A stretch of DNA of 64,000 bases from Budorcas taxicolor (GCF_023091745.1 NC_068920.1:119687622-119751621); one strand, 5' to 3'; positions 35,690-47,117 are shown, numbered from the stretch's first letter. The notes: a model not told the origin generated them from the sequence alone. Translations and numbers: made by a program.

Positions 35690-35820
35690 AATATGTAGTA
35701 ATAAAAGACAACATTTATTGAATCATTGTTATGTGCCATCATTCTTAGCACTGCTTTATTTTCATCATCTCATTTAATCTTCACAGGAAACTTATTGTAA
35801 CTAGACATCTTGAAAAAGTT
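35690..35820. repeat. MIR-like trace
   Basis: 'acatttattgaatcattgtt atgtgcc' and 'catctcatttaatcttcaca' are MIR-family wording; orientation uncertain. Confidence 0.45.
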
Positions 35821-35829
35821 GTCTGTGTT

Positions 35830-38130
35830 CACTATCCACATTTGTTTACCATCCAATCTCTCTTCAACCTACTCCAGACTGATTTTTGCCATCCAAACTC
35901 AGCTGAGACTGCTCTCAGTAAGTTCAGTTCAGTTGATCAGTCATGTCCGACTCTTTGCGACCCCATGAACTGCAGCACACCAGGCTTCTCTGTCCATCAC
36001 CAACTCCCAGAGCTTGCTCAAACTCATGCCCATCGAGTCGGTGATGCCATCCAACCATCTCATCCTCTGTCATCCCCTTCTCCTCCTGCCTTCAGTCCTT
36101 CCCAGCTTCAAGGTCTTTTCCAGTGAGTCAGTTCTTCACATCAGGTGGACAAAGTATTGGAGTTTCAGCTTCAGCATCAGTCCTTCCAATGAATATTCAG
36201 GACTGATTTCCTTTAGAATTGACTGGTTTGATCTTTTTGCAGTCCAAGGGACTCTCAAGAGTCTTCTCCAACACCACACTTCAAAAGCATCAATTCTTCG
36301 ACTCTCAGCTTTCTTTATGGTCCAGCTCTTACACACATACATGACTACTGGAAAAACCATAGCTTTGACTTGATGGACCTTTGTCGGTAAAGTAATGTCT
36401 CTCTTTTTTAATATGCTGTCCAGGTTGGTGATAGATTTTCTTCCAAGGAGCAAGCATCTTTTAATTTTATGGCTGCAGTCACCGTCTGCAGCAATTTTGG
36501 AGTCCAAGAAAATAAAGTCTGTCACTGTTTCCACTGTTTCCCCATCTATTTGCCATGAAGTGATGGGACTGGATGCCATGATCTTAGTTTTTTGAACGTT
36601 GAATATTCAGCCAGCTTTTTCACTCTCTTCTTTCACCCTCATCAGGAGGCTCTTAAGTTCCTCTTCACTTTCTGCCATAAGGGTAGTATTATCTGCATAT
36701 CTGAGATTATTGATATTTCTCCCAGCAGTCTTGATTCCAGCTTGGGCTTCATCCAGCCTGGCATTTCGCATGATGTCCTCTGCATATAAGATAAATAAGC
36801 AAGGTGCCAATATACAGCCTGATGTACTCCTTTCCCAATTTGGAAACAGCCCGTTGTTCCATGTCCAGTTCTAACTGTTGCTTCTTGATCTGCATACAGA
36901 TTTCTCAGGAGGTAGGTTAAGGTGGTCTGATATTCCCACCTCTTTGAGAATTCTCCACAGTTTGTTGTGATCCACAGTCAAAGGCTCTCAGTAAGGACAC
37001 CCATGATTTCCCTATTGCTGAAACCCGTTACGCTTTCAGTGTCTTAAATGCCACTTCTTTCCTCCTTTTCTTCCACAAGATCACCCTGTTCTGGTTTTCT
37101 TCCTGCTTCTCTGGTTTCTTGTCAGCCTCCTTTAAGGTACTTTCTTCTACTTAGCTCCTAAATGTTGGCTATGCCTCAGAGTTCTTTCTTCAGTCTGCTT
37201 TTCCTCTCACTTTATATTCCTTTGGAGTATTCATAGGCTCATATTGCTTAAGTTACCACTGATGACACTCAAACCTCCATTTCCATCCCAACAGTTCTTT
37301 CTCCTGAACTACAACCACTGTCTACCTGACATCCTGTTTTGTGTGTCCCACTAGGATCTCAACTCAACATGTCCTAGGTGAAATACATCAACATTCTCCC
37401 ATCTTGCCCCTTATTCTGTTTCTTAATGACTCTACCACTATCCACACAGTTGCCCACTTCCAAATGTGAACATCATCCTTGATTCCTTAGCTGCCTTCCA
37501 CATCTAACAACATCTAAGCATCCGTTAAGTTCTATGCAGTCTCCATTTGGATTTCTATTTATCCTCATCTGGGGGCCACTACCTTAATTTGCTCCATGAC
37601 ATCTTTTATTTGGACTATGGCAATGGCCTGCTAACTGGTCTCTCTGTCCTCCTGCTTTGGGCCCTTCCTGAGTGCATTCTTGATTTTGCAGCCAGAGGGA
37701 TTCTTTTTCGTATGCAAATCTGAACCAGCCTCTTCTCTGCTAAAAATGTTTAATGCACCCTCAACCTGGATTCTTGCTGGCTGTTCACCTCTGTCTCAGG
37801 CTATTTCCCTCTGGCTCCTGCCACACTGAACAGCTTGCAGCCTCCCAACTCTTTCTCCTGTTTTCAGGCATTTGCAGCCACTGCTCCCTCTGCCTGAGAT
37901 CACCCCTCTTACCCGCTTCTCTTCTTTGTAGTTCCCGTTAATACTTCTTGATTCAGCATACCTCCTTGATTCAGTTTCCTCCTTGGTAGAGGTGTTTTCT
38001 GGCCACAAAGGCTGTGTTGGGTGCTCATTCTGTGCATTTTCATAGGGCTCTATCATAGCACTTACCACACCATCATATCTACCTGTATTTTCCCTGTTTC
38101 TCTCTCTAAAATTGCAAACCTGTAGGGAGT
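35830..38130 (+). repeat. Long L2 LINE copy split by BovB
   Basis: L2 segments at about 35830-35922 and 36996-38130. The right part runs from ORF2 text ('accactgatgacactcaaac', 'gtgaacatcatccttgattc', 'ggactatggcaatggcctgc') to the 3' UTR ('atagcacttaccacaccatc'). It is one of the longest ancient LINE tracts in the window. Confidence 0.85.
35923..36983 (-). mobile_element. BovB LINE, reversed, with 12-bp target duplication
   Basis: GCTCTCAGTAAG at 35911-35922 and 36984-36995 bounds the insert exactly. The tail 'ttcagttcagt' is at the left. The minus strand carries the RT C-terminal half with a YADN in place of YADD within NNLRYADNTTLMAE (minus frame 36810-36607), so the catalytic motif itself is mutated. 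Confidence 0.95.
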
Positions 38131-39195
38131 AGAAAGTAGGTTATTTTTCCTGGCTGACAGCATCCACCCACTGAATGAATTATGGGAGATGGTACTATGC
38201 ATTAGAAAAAACATGGAGTCTGGATTCAGACAGACCTAGATTTTGGTTTCTTCCTCTTGTATTTTCAGTTATAAGATGCAGATCACAGTTCTTTCCTCAC
38301 AGAGCTGTTGTGGAGATGAAATGAGGTACCTAGCACAGGATGTGGCACGTTAGAGCCTAGAGTCAAGTGTGTGTTCCCTTACCCAACTCAGAGCAACCTG
38401 AGAACCTGGTTTGAGGGGAACAGGATGAATTCAGGGTAGGTCACGCAGAAGGAGAAGCCAGTGGGGAGCAATGAGTTGGACCTGAAGCTGGAGTGGGAGC
38501 TGGAGGTACAGGTTTAGGAGTCATCAGCACTCACTCCTGAGGCCTAGGAGTAAATGAGACTGTACATTGGGGAAGGCTTGGGCCTAGGTTTGCCTTCCCA
38601 AAAGAAGGAAGAAGAAATGTTCTGAGGAATGTTAGAGGAGAACCGGAATAATGAGAGAGAAGCAACAGTGTGACACACTGCAGAGAGGTTGAGGAGAATG
38701 TGTTCGTGGGCTTGAACTTAATGAGGTCATTGATGTCCTTGGAAAGACTGTCAGTGTCTGTTTTGTGTGGTTAATCATTTGTTCTAGTTCACAGCAGAAT
38801 GAGAAGGGCCTGTGGGACTTGGAGTTCCATAACAAAAGCCATAGAACTGATAAGCAGGGAAGGAAGAGCTGAAGACGACAATAGCAGCAAAAACTGTTCA
38901 TAAAGGCTGAGTTGGGGCACAAGCCAATGCCCAGATGCCAGGGCTCTTCCCCACCTCTCTTACTCAATAGTCCTTTAAAATATCATCAGTTCATTAATAT
39001 GAAAACTAAGGCTTAAAGAAGTTAATTAACTTTTTGGAAGTAAGTGATGAACTGATTTCACAGCCCTTGCTCTTAATTGGCCTGCTGGGGATGGGGTAGC
39101 TTGAGGGAGGGGACTTGGAGAAATCAGTCTGGGAGTCAATGGAGAGGTGTGGCAAGGCTTCTGGGTAGTTAGGGGATGTTTTATATATATGACAT
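38131..39195. other. MIR trace, otherwise no gene
   Basis: 38190-38370 is MIR-like ('catggagtctggattcagac', 'gagctgttgtggagatgaaa'). The remaining DNA is anonymous. A minus-strand frame at 38632-38967 has no recognisable domain. Confidence 0.5.
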
Positions 39196-39412
39196 GGCTC
39201 CCCTGGTGGCTCAGAGGTTAAAGCGTCTGCCTCCAATGTGGGAGACCCAGGTTCGATCCCAGGGTCAGGAAGATCCCCTGGAGAAGGAAATGGCAACCCA
39301 CTACAGTATTCTTGCCTGGAGAATCCCAGGGACGGAGGAGCCTGGCAGGCTACAGTCCATGGGGTTGCAAAGAGTCAGACACGACTGAGCAACTTCACTT
39401 CACGTCACTTCA
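39196..39412 (+). repeat. Bov-tA SINE
   Basis: 'ggctcccctggtggctcaga' to 'cagacacgactgagcaactt', little diverged. Confidence 0.93.
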
Positions 39413-39692
39413 CTTGTATATATAATATATTTCCCTGACACTGCTGGCCAAGTTGTGAGTGAAGTTTGCATGCACACATGCGTGCTAAGTCGCTTACTGT
39501 ACACCAAAGGCTACATCTAGAGCTGCACAGCCCCACAACATTTCTGCACTCATAGAATGTTCTCCATCTGTGGTGTTGAATACAGTAGCCATTAACCACA
39601 AGCGGCTACTCGCACTTGAAATGAGGCTACTGTGAACAAGGAATCGAACTTTTAATTGTATTTAGTTTATTAGCTAATTTTAATTAGTTTAT

Positions 39693-39834
39693 TTTAAAAC
39701 ATTTTTATTTATTTTCTATTTTTTTGGCCACACCACGTGGCATGCAGGATCTTAGCTCCCTGACCAGGGGTGGAACTGGCATCCCCTGCAGTGGAAGTGC
39801 AGCTCCTTAACCACTGGAGCACCACGGTAGGCCC
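39693..39834 (-). repeat. CHR-type SINE, reversed
   Basis: 'tttttggccacaccacgtgg' to 'actggagcaccacggtaggc' on +. Confidence 0.87.
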
Positions 39835-39912
39835 TAACTTTAATTAAATTTAAATTTTAAAACAACTGATGCAGTTATTGAAAATTTTTAAGTATATTTT
39901 GAAAAATAGTAT

Positions 39913-40315
39913 TTGTTGCTGTTCAGTCACTAAGTCGTATCTGACTCTTTGTAACCCCGTGAACTGTAGCATGCCAGTCTTCTCTCTCCTTCAGTATCTC
40001 CTGGAGTTTGCTCAAATTCATGTCCATTGAGTTGATGCTATCTAACCATCTCATCCTCTGCTGCCTTCTTCTCCTTTTGCCTTCAATCTTTCCCAACATC
40101 AGGGTCTTTTTCACTGGGTTGGCTCTTCACATCAGGTGGCTAAATTACTAGAGCTTCAGCTTCAGCTTCAGTCCTTCCAAAGAATATTCAGGGTTGACTT
40201 TCTTTAGGATTGACTGGTTTGATCTCCCTGCAGTCCAAGGGATTCTCAAGAGTCTTCTCCAGCACCACGGTTCAAAAGCATCAATTCTTTGGATAAAACT
40301 ACTTTTTCAATTAAA
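39913..40315 (-). mobile_element. BovB-type 3' fragment, older subfamily, reversed
   Basis: Starts 'ttgttgctgttcagtcacta agtc' and ends 'ttcaaaagcatcaattcttt'. 'ttgttgctgttcag' marks the older subfamily also seen at 21286. Confidence 0.87.
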
Positions 40316-40454
40316 AATTTTGTTAGCATTCAAACTGATATTTGTTGTACATGTAATACACACTAGATTTCTAAGACATATGAAAGAAATGAATGTGAAA
40401 TAGCTCATTAATACTTTTTAATTGGCTACATGTTGAAATGATAATATTTTTGAT

Positions 40455-40678
40455 TGTGCTCTGCTTAGTTGCTCAGTTGGTTCCGACTCTTTTCGACCCT
40501 TTGGACTGTAGCCCACCAGGCTCCTCTGTCCATGGGATTTTTCAGGCAAGAATACTGGAGTGGATTGCCATTTCCCTCCTCCAGAGGATTTTCCTGATCC
40601 AGGGATCAAACCTGCATCTCTTATATTTCCTGCATTAGCAGGCGTATTCTTTACCTGCTGAGCCATCAGGGAAGCCCC
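40455..40678 (-). repeat. Bov-tA SINE, reversed, with 12-bp target duplication
   Basis: AATATTTTTGAT occurs at 40443-40454 and 40679-40690. Left end 'tgtgctctgcttagttgctc', right end 'tgagccatcagggaagcccc'. Confidence 0.93.
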
Positions 40679-40999
40679 AATATTTTTGATGTGTTTATTT
40701 AAATAATTATATTATTAAAATTAATTTCACCTGGTTGTAGAAAAAAATTTAATGTGGCTACTAGAAAAATGTTAACTGAACTATGGTATGTATTATATTT
40801 CCATTGGATAGCTTTGCTCTGAAGGTAGGGTCCTGGTACTAACAGAAGTTTCAGTCAAATGGTGGGGTTGGAAGGTCTTTCCCCACCTTTTACTACTCTA
40901 GTTGTCTCCATTCATTCTTTCTCTCCATCCTTCTTATTTCTCACACCCTTGAGGTAGGGAAGGGATAAGGTACCTAATCATACCTCTACAGGGTATTTA

Positions 41000-41923
41000 G
41001 GAAAAGGAGTACATCAAGGCTGTATATTGTCACCCTGCTTATTTAACTTATATGCAGAGTACATCATGAGAAACACTGGGCTGGAAGAAGCACAGGCTGG
41101 AATCAAGATTGCTGGGAGAAATATCAATAACCTCAGATATGCGGATGACACCACTCTTATGGCAGAAAGTGAAGAGGAACTAAAAAGCCTCTTGATGAAA
41201 GTAAAAGTGGAGAGCGAAAAAGTTGGCTTAAAGCTCAACGTTCAGAAAACAAAGATCATGGCATCTGGTCCCATCACTTCATGGGAAATAGATGGGGAAA
41301 CAGTGGAAACAGTGTCAGACTTTATTTTGGGGGGCTCCAAAATCACTGCAGATGGTGATTGCAGCCATGAAATTAAAAGATGCTTATTCCTTGGAAGGAA
41401 AGTTATGACCAACCTAGATAGTATATTCAAAAGCAGAGACATTACTTTGCCGACTAAGGTCCGTCTAGTCAAGGCTATGGTTTTTCCTGTGGTCATGTAT
41501 CAATGTGAGAGTTGGACTGTGAAGAAGGCTGAATGCTGAAGAATTGATGCTTTTGAACTGTGGTGTTGGTGAAGACTCTTGAGAGTCCCTTGGACTGCAT
41601 GGAGATCCAACCAGTCCATTCTGAAGGAGATCAGCCCTGGGATTTCTTTGGAAGGAATGATGCTAAAGCTGAAACTCCAGTACTTTGGCCACCTCATGCG
41701 AAGAGTTGACTCACTGGAAAAGACTCTGATGCTGGGAGGGATTGGGGGCAGGAGGAGAAGGGGACGACCGAGGATGAGATGGCTGGATGGCATCACTGAC
41801 TCGATGGACATGAGTCAGAGTGAACTCTGGGAGTTGGTGATGGACAGGGAGGCCTGGCGTGCTGCGATTCATGGGGTCGCAAAGAGTCGGACACGACTGA
41901 GCGACTGAACTGAACTGAACAGC
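41000..41923 (+). mobile_element. BovB LINE, 5'-truncated, sense
   Basis: Runs from the RT motif B region (GCILSPCLFNLYAEY-like, from about 41008) through NNLRYADDTTLMAE (YADD intact, near 41128-41169) to the tail. A 170-codon frame (41027-41539) is open, then broken at 41537 and 41572. GTATTTA before (40993-40999) and after (41924-41930) is a plausible 7-bp target duplication. Confidence 0.93.
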
Positions 41924-41930
41924 GTATTTA

Positions 41931-43320
41931 ATTTTAAAAGACAGCAAAGGTCATGCAGCTGCTTCACATAAAGAAGTGGCTCACTGTAACTGGATTTAAG
42001 GCCTCTGAGACGGGGTATTTGGCCTTCTAAATGTTTCTGTTGATAGGTGTTGGTGGCATCCTTGGATTTCCAAGACTGTCCCGATTTACAGGTTCTGACC
42101 ACGTAAGTATTCACACTTGTCAAACTTTGAATCCCAGTTTAAAATTCCAAAATGTGTATCTATGGGAAATTATATGTTTTGCTTATCTATAATACCACTT
42201 TATTATTAAAAATGGGCTTTTCAGAGGAGTTGAAGGATACATGTACTTGCAAATCTGTTTTGCTAAAGCCCCAAATCAGAGCTGGCATTTCTGAGTGACA
42301 GAATAAAACACTGACAATTGTACATCTCCAAAGTTGGCTCTTTGGAGCCTCTATTGAAAGGACATGTAGTAGAATCTCTTGTTTATTTTTTATTTTAAAA
42401 CAATGTAGCCTTGGGGAAAACAATAGAGAGAGGGCATTTGGGTACACTCACATTGTTGCTGAGAGGACTAAATGAATTCATATATGTAAGGTGCTTGGAC
42501 CAGTGTCTGAAATATAATAAACCCTCAACTCAATCAATGTTAACTATTAATATAAAATAGGCACAGGATACTTCTAGCACACACATATTATTAGAACACA
42601 AAAGGTTGGAACAGTCAGACTCCAGGGAGCTAGGTACAGCTGGACCTCAAGAACTCTGAATGCTGCAGGCACTCTGTCTCTTGTCTGTGCCTCTGTGTGT
42701 GCTGATTTCATTCTTGTTCACTGCAGATGAGCTTCCTCACGTGTCCAGAAGCCAACAACTCTCAAAACTATCTCTTACAATTTCTTCCACTGGAGAGAGC
42801 TTCTTCTGAGTTATAGTTGAAAAAAAAAATCCAAGGGAAGGGCTATAGGTGACTTTAGCTTAGCTCAGGTCCCCATCCTTAGGTCCCCAGCCTACTTTGG
42901 TGGTGGGAGAGAGGACATACAAGAGCCTGGTTGTTCTCATGGAAAACCAATGGTTGGAGTTTGGGTAGAGAAATTCCCCAACATAAAGGAGACTGTTGAG
43001 CACACCCCTGCCAGACTCAGACGTGTGCTGGGGACTCCCAGAGAAAAGCCTAGCCCCAGCTCAAAAGCTGCAGCAAATTGAGCCTGTCATTTAACTGCTT
43101 CCATTGCAGCTCATAACTAAGTCCTTTCTTGAAGGGACATTCAAGCAACCTATCTATCCATGGTTGCCAAGGTTTACCCTTCTGCCATGGATTTACTTCT
43201 CCACACAACAGGTTCAGGGAGTAGCTCCTCCATGTTCCTCCATCCTGTAGGGTCTGAGCTTTTATTAACCATACCCTTCTCTGGCTGGGATTACTGCACT
43301 TGTGCTGACCTTGGATCACC
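41931..43320. other. No gene confirmed; one exon-like segment
   Basis: 42047-42102 has an acceptor-like 'tttctgttgatag' before it and a strong donor-like 'ac|gtaagtat' after it. The rest shows only MIR-tail text (42465-42545) and old unassigned repeat text (42600-42830). Confidence 0.4.
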
Positions 43321-43611
43321 TGGTCAGGGTTAGGTATGAACACTACCTATACACTTGCTGATTGCTCTGGAGACTATCCCAGAAGGGAACAGCCTGGGGG
43401 GAAAATAAGGAAATCTGGACTATGTCAGTGTGGTGTCTTGGGAAAGACAGATCAAAGAAAGTTTTGAAGTATGCAATCAGAAATAAAAGCTGGACTCCGA
43501 GTGGACTCTGCACCTCAGCCCAATAGAGGCTGCAGGACCCCTGACCCATTGCACCAAATTTTGTGTTCTGTTTCCATTCTTGTTGCTCACTCCTGGACCT
43601 TTAGGGCAACA
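43321..43611 (+). repeat. ERV 5' LTR, U3 truncated
   Basis: Aligns with 53241-53528 of the 3' LTR ('cacttgctga', 'gactatcccagaagggaac', 'tctggactatgtca') and ends in CA. AATAAA at 43482-43487 is the poly(A)/TATA-type signal. About 200 bp of U3 present in the 3' LTR is absent, and the DNA upstream of 43321 is unrelated. Confidence 0.85.
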
Positions 43612-43613
43612 GT

Positions 43614-43631
43614 TGGCACCCAACGTGGGGT
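43614..43631 (+). other. ERV primer-binding site, tRNA-Lys type
   Basis: TGGCACCCAACGTGGGGT follows the LTR end by two bases. It differs from the tRNA-Lys(1,2)-type PBS at one internal position (a CpG-type G to A change) and at the last base. Confidence 0.85.
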
Positions 43632-43694
43632 TGGAGTGAAAGTGAAAATACAGCGACGCAGAACCTGGGACAGTTGAGAGGGCTCTGAAAATTC

Positions 43695-43708
43695 TTGCTG
43701 GTAAGTCT
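43695..43708 (+). promoter_or_regulatory. Leader splice donor of the ERV
   Basis: 'ttgctg|gtaagtct' with GT at 43701-43702 lies between the PBS and the gag start, the usual place for the retroviral major 5' splice site. Confidence 0.6.
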
Positions 43709-43731
43709 TCAGGCATTTAATCAGGGTTAAA

Positions 43732-44073
43732 ATGGGAAATGTTGAGAGTGCAGAACACTATCGCTCATATATTTGTTCATTAAGACAGCTCTTGAAAGCG
43801 GGAGGAGCTTCTATTAGTGAAAGGTGATTTTTAGAATCGTCACAAGCAGTGGATAAATATTGCTGCTGGTTCCCGTCAATAGAGACCTTAGATTTAAAAT
43901 TCTGGAAAAAGGTTGGAGCCAAGTTAAAGAAAGAACATACAAAAGGAACTCTGCTCCCTGTTTATGTTTGGAGTACATGGGCATTAATTAAGACAGTACT
44001 GGAACCTTTGCAGACTTCTGATTCTTTTGATGTAAGTGATGACAACTCTTTTGAAAAACCTCAAAATCAATAG
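43732..44073 (+). pseudogene. ERV gag remnant, matrix region
   Basis: The frame opens with ATG-GGA-AAT (MGN), the N-terminal glycine context needed for myristoylation of a matrix protein. It continues for 113 codons to a TAG at 44071, interrupted by one in-frame TGA at 43825-43827. The middle contains LKFWKKVGAKLKK, a basic membrane-binding-type stretch typical of betaretroviral matrix. No capsid (major homology region) or nucleocapsid zinc knuckles are visible: after about 44190 a SINE begins, and pol sequence resumes near 44420, so most of gag and all of the protease have been lost. Cannot make Gag. The ATG choice rests on position after the leader and the MGN start. Confidence 0.75.
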
Positions 44074-44200
44074 TGAGGCCAGTCACCAAATTATATTCAA
44101 TCAAGGTTAGAAACTAAGATTGGGACTGGGCAAAAAATCAACAAGGAAGAATTTATCCTTTGAATGCTCAAGATTTCAAACCTCCCCACCCCTTTTTTAA

Positions 44201-44408
44201 TTGGTGGCTCAGATGGTAAAGCATCTGCCTGCAATGCAGGAGAGCTGGGTTCGATCCCTAGGTCGGGAGGATCCCCTGGAGAAGGAAATAGCAACCCACT
44301 CCAGCATTCTTGCCTTGAAAATCCCATGGTTGAAGGAGCCTGATAGGTTACAGTCCATGGGGTCACAAAGAATCAGACACGACTAAGCTACTTTACTTTC
44401 ACTTTCTT
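44201..44408 (+). repeat. Bov-tA SINE inside the ERV
   Basis: 'ttggtggctcagatggtaaa gcatc' to 'gacacgactaagctacttta'; head slightly truncated. Marks the gag/pol deletion point. Confidence 0.9.
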
Positions 44409-44509
44409 TCATTTTTCCTTTTCACTAGTGGTCACTGCTCCTATTAATCTTCTTCCACCCACACCTATACCTCTTAATTGGAAAACTGATCAACCTGTGT
44501 GGATAGAGC

Positions 44510-44769
44510 TACTGCTGCTAAGCACTTCAGTCGTGTCCAACTCTGCGACCCCATAGACGGCAGCCCACCAGGCTTCCCCATCCCTGGGATTCTCTAGGCA
44601 AGAGCACAGGAGCGGGTTGCCATTTCCTTCTTCAGTGCATGAAAGTGAAAAGTGAAAGTGAAGTCGCTCAGTCTTGTCCGACCCTCAGCGACCCCATGGA
44701 CTGCAACCTTCCAGGCTCCTCTGTCCATGGGCTTTTCCAGGCAAGAGTACTGGAAAATTGCCTTCTCTG
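44510..44769 (-). repeat. BOV-A2-type SINE, reversed, in pol, with 11-bp target duplication
   Basis: GTGGATAGAGC at 44499-44509 and 44770-44780. Two BovA-like monomers are joined by 'gcatgaaagtgaaaagtgaa' at 44638-44657. Confidence 0.93.
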
Positions 44770-44832
44770 GTGGATAGAGCAGTGGCTTCTAAAACAAGAA
44801 AAATTGGACGATTTACATAAATTAATTAATGA

Positions 44833-45104
44833 ACAGCTTGCTGCTAAGTCGCTTCAGTCATGTCCGACTCTGTGTGACCCGATAGCAGCCCACCAGGCTC
44901 CCCCATCCCTGGGATTCTCTAGGCAAAAATACTGGAGTGGGTTGCCATTTCCTTCTCCAGTGCATGAAAGTGAAAAGTCAAAGTGAAGTCGCTCAATTGT
45001 GTCCGACTCTTCACGACCCCATGGACTGCAGCCTACCAGGGTCCTTCGTCCATGGGATTTTCCAGGCAAGAGTACTGGAGTGGGGTGCCATTGCCTTCTC
45101 CAAA
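44833..45104 (-). repeat. BOV-A2-type SINE, reversed, in pol
   Basis: Same dimeric structure as the previous SINE ('gtgcatgaaagtgaaaagtc' linker at 44961-44980), only 63 bp further on. No target duplication; a pol deletion coincides with its right end. Confidence 0.9.
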
Positions 45105-45440
45105 TGGCATTTGTTTGTTACTGATCCCAAAGATTGTTTTTTTACTATTCCTTTATAACCTGATGATCAACCTATATTTGCCTTTTCAATTCCTTCCGTT
45201 AATTTAAAGAAGTCACATGAAATATTTCAATGGACTGTGTTACCTCAAGGTATGCTTAACAGTCCCACTATTTGTCAAAATTTTCTAGCCAAGGCTTTAC
45301 ACCCAGTGTGATAGCAATTCCCTCATGCATATATCATTAATGATATACTGTGACTCAAAAAAGAGAAATGACATTTTTGACACTGAATGGCCATGATATT
45401 CTTTAGGCTCTGAAGAAAACTGGTTAAAATAAAATCTTTT

Positions 45441-46734
45441 TTAAAATTGCAAAACCAGTTCTTCTAACACGTGCAGTTAGGAAAAAGTTGACTTGTTAAA
45501 ATACTTCTTTGGAGCTCCAATTCTGCCTGGGAAACAAAAACAGGCCTGGGAAAAAAACCTGAAGTTAACTCTTATCATGTCCTTGAGATAAACAGCCCAC
45601 TCTATCTGGGACTCTAGCCATAAACAAATTGGTAGAACTCAAACCAAAAAAAAAAAAAATAAATGATGGGGCAAAAGATATTTTAAATTTCAAGCGGAAA
45701 ACTATGTCTGTCTGTCTATCTAAATTTATCTGTGTCTCAGTGTGTGTCTTTGTTTTTGGATAATATCAAGTTAATTTATAAGTGAGTTCTATTTAAATTC
45801 AGGTTCACATGAGCTGAAAAATATTCAGTATTAAATATCTAACATTAATGTTTGTTTGCTACTCTAATTAAGCCATGTCTTATGTCATCAACATTGTGTA
45901 ATACTTTTATTGTCCCTAGGTTTAAGGTAAACTAAATTTGTCAACAAAAAAGTAACTCTTTATATATATATAAATGAGATGAAAACTTTTAGATAAACTC
46001 TATTAAAAATAATTATATTTTAGAAATGTCTATCTAAAATAATCTCTGAGGATTGAGGTAACTTAAATTTCTAAAGTTGTACTAAACTAAATGATAGAAG
46101 TTTATTGAATAGCTAGGTCATTTCCAAATAAAGTAAGATTTTAAAACATTAATTACTGAACACTAACTTCCTCTTACAGAAAGTTTTTCTTGCAGAAAAA
46201 CTAAAGAGATTTTGGACTACTAATAAATATGTTTGGTGCCTCCTGAGATGTTCTCTATTTAAAAAAAAAGTAAAAAAGCAAATGTTTAAAAAAAATTAAA
46301 ACTGGTATTTATGTTCACCAATCTATAAAATGCTAATATATAAGACAGTTCACAGTTGCTAAAGAAAAGTAAGATGTGTATTTTTAATAAAAAGTTATAA
46401 GGAACGGGATTACATTCTATTAAGGAAAAAGGAAGTACATCTAAACTTACAAGTGGCTGTTCTCTGAATGGGCAAATAGAGTGATGAGTACAAAAGTATA
46501 AAAAAGGTTTGTGGCAAGTGGAAGAGAGTTTTATGCACAATACAAGTTTCTTAAGACATTAAACTGCCTTTGAAATCTTTTATTGTTACTTTGACTAAGT
46601 TAATAACTATTGTTTCACAATGAATATAAGCTGGTACCAATCTGAAATTTGATTTTTCCTTCTTGTTAAAAAAAAACAAAGTCTTCTTGGAATATGACTT
46701 GTAATAATAGACTATATAAATTTCTAAGTGATTC
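45441..46734. other. AT-rich insert between RT and integrase parts of the ERV
   Basis: No betaretroviral pol text is recognised here. Phrases such as 'ctatctaaatttatctgtgt ctcagtgtgtgtctttg' and the very high A/T content suggest internal sequence of a different ERV. Family not assigned. Confidence 0.4.
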
Positions 46735-47117
46735 CCAAATTGATGCTTTTGAACTGTGGTGTTGGAGAAGACTCTTGAGAGTTCCTTGGACTGCAAGGAG
46801 ATCCAACCAGTCCATCCTAGAGGAGATCAGTCCTGGGTGTTCATTGGAGGGACTGATGTTGAAGCTGAAACTCCAATACTTTGGCCACCTGATGTGAACA
46901 GCTGACTCATTTGAAAAGATCCTGATGCTGGGAAAGATTGAGGCCAGGAGGAGAAGGGGACAACAGAGGATGAGATGATTGGATGGCATCACTGACTCAA
47001 TGGACATGGGTTTGGGTGGACTCTGGGAGTTGGTGATGGACAGGGAGGCCTGGCGTGCTGTGGTTCATGCGGTCACAAAGAGCCGGATATGACCAAGTGA
47101 CTGAACTGAACTGAACT
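46735..47117 (+). mobile_element. BovB LINE 3' fragment
   Basis: From 'tccc aaattgatgcttttgaac' to 'gtgactgaactgaactgaac'. The short frame holding WCWRRLLRVPW is broken by a TGA at 46892. Confidence 0.92.

Larger units (their letters stand above)
39495..40825 (+). repeat. Ancient DNA-transposon-like repeat with three insertions
   Basis: Pieces at 39495-39692, 39835-39912, 40316-40454 and 40691-40825 appear to be one element: 'gtagccattaaccacaagcg', 'cttgaaatgaggctactgtg' at the left, 'aatgtggctactagaaaaat', 'ccattggatagctttgctct' at the right. Same family as 12555-13015. The insertions are a CHR SINE, a BovB and a Bov-tA SINE. Confidence 0.5.
44420..45440 (+). pseudogene. ERV pol remnant: reverse transcriptase pieces
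   Basis: Three fragments separated by SINEs. 44426-44509 encodes the RT N-terminal entry with 'PINLLPPTPIPLNWKTDQPV'. 44781-44832 continues it ('LLKQEKLDDLHKLINEQL'). 45105-45440 has RT finger/palm text including 'VTDPKDCFFTIPL', a stop at 45157, and 'LPQGMLNSPTICQNFLAKAL' (about 45241-45300). Where the YxDD active site should fall (about 45325-45351) the sequence reads Y-I-I-N-D-I-L, so the first catalytic aspartate is not seen; a TGA follows. About 100 codons between the second and third pieces are deleted. RNase H is absent. Dead copy. Confidence 0.75.
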
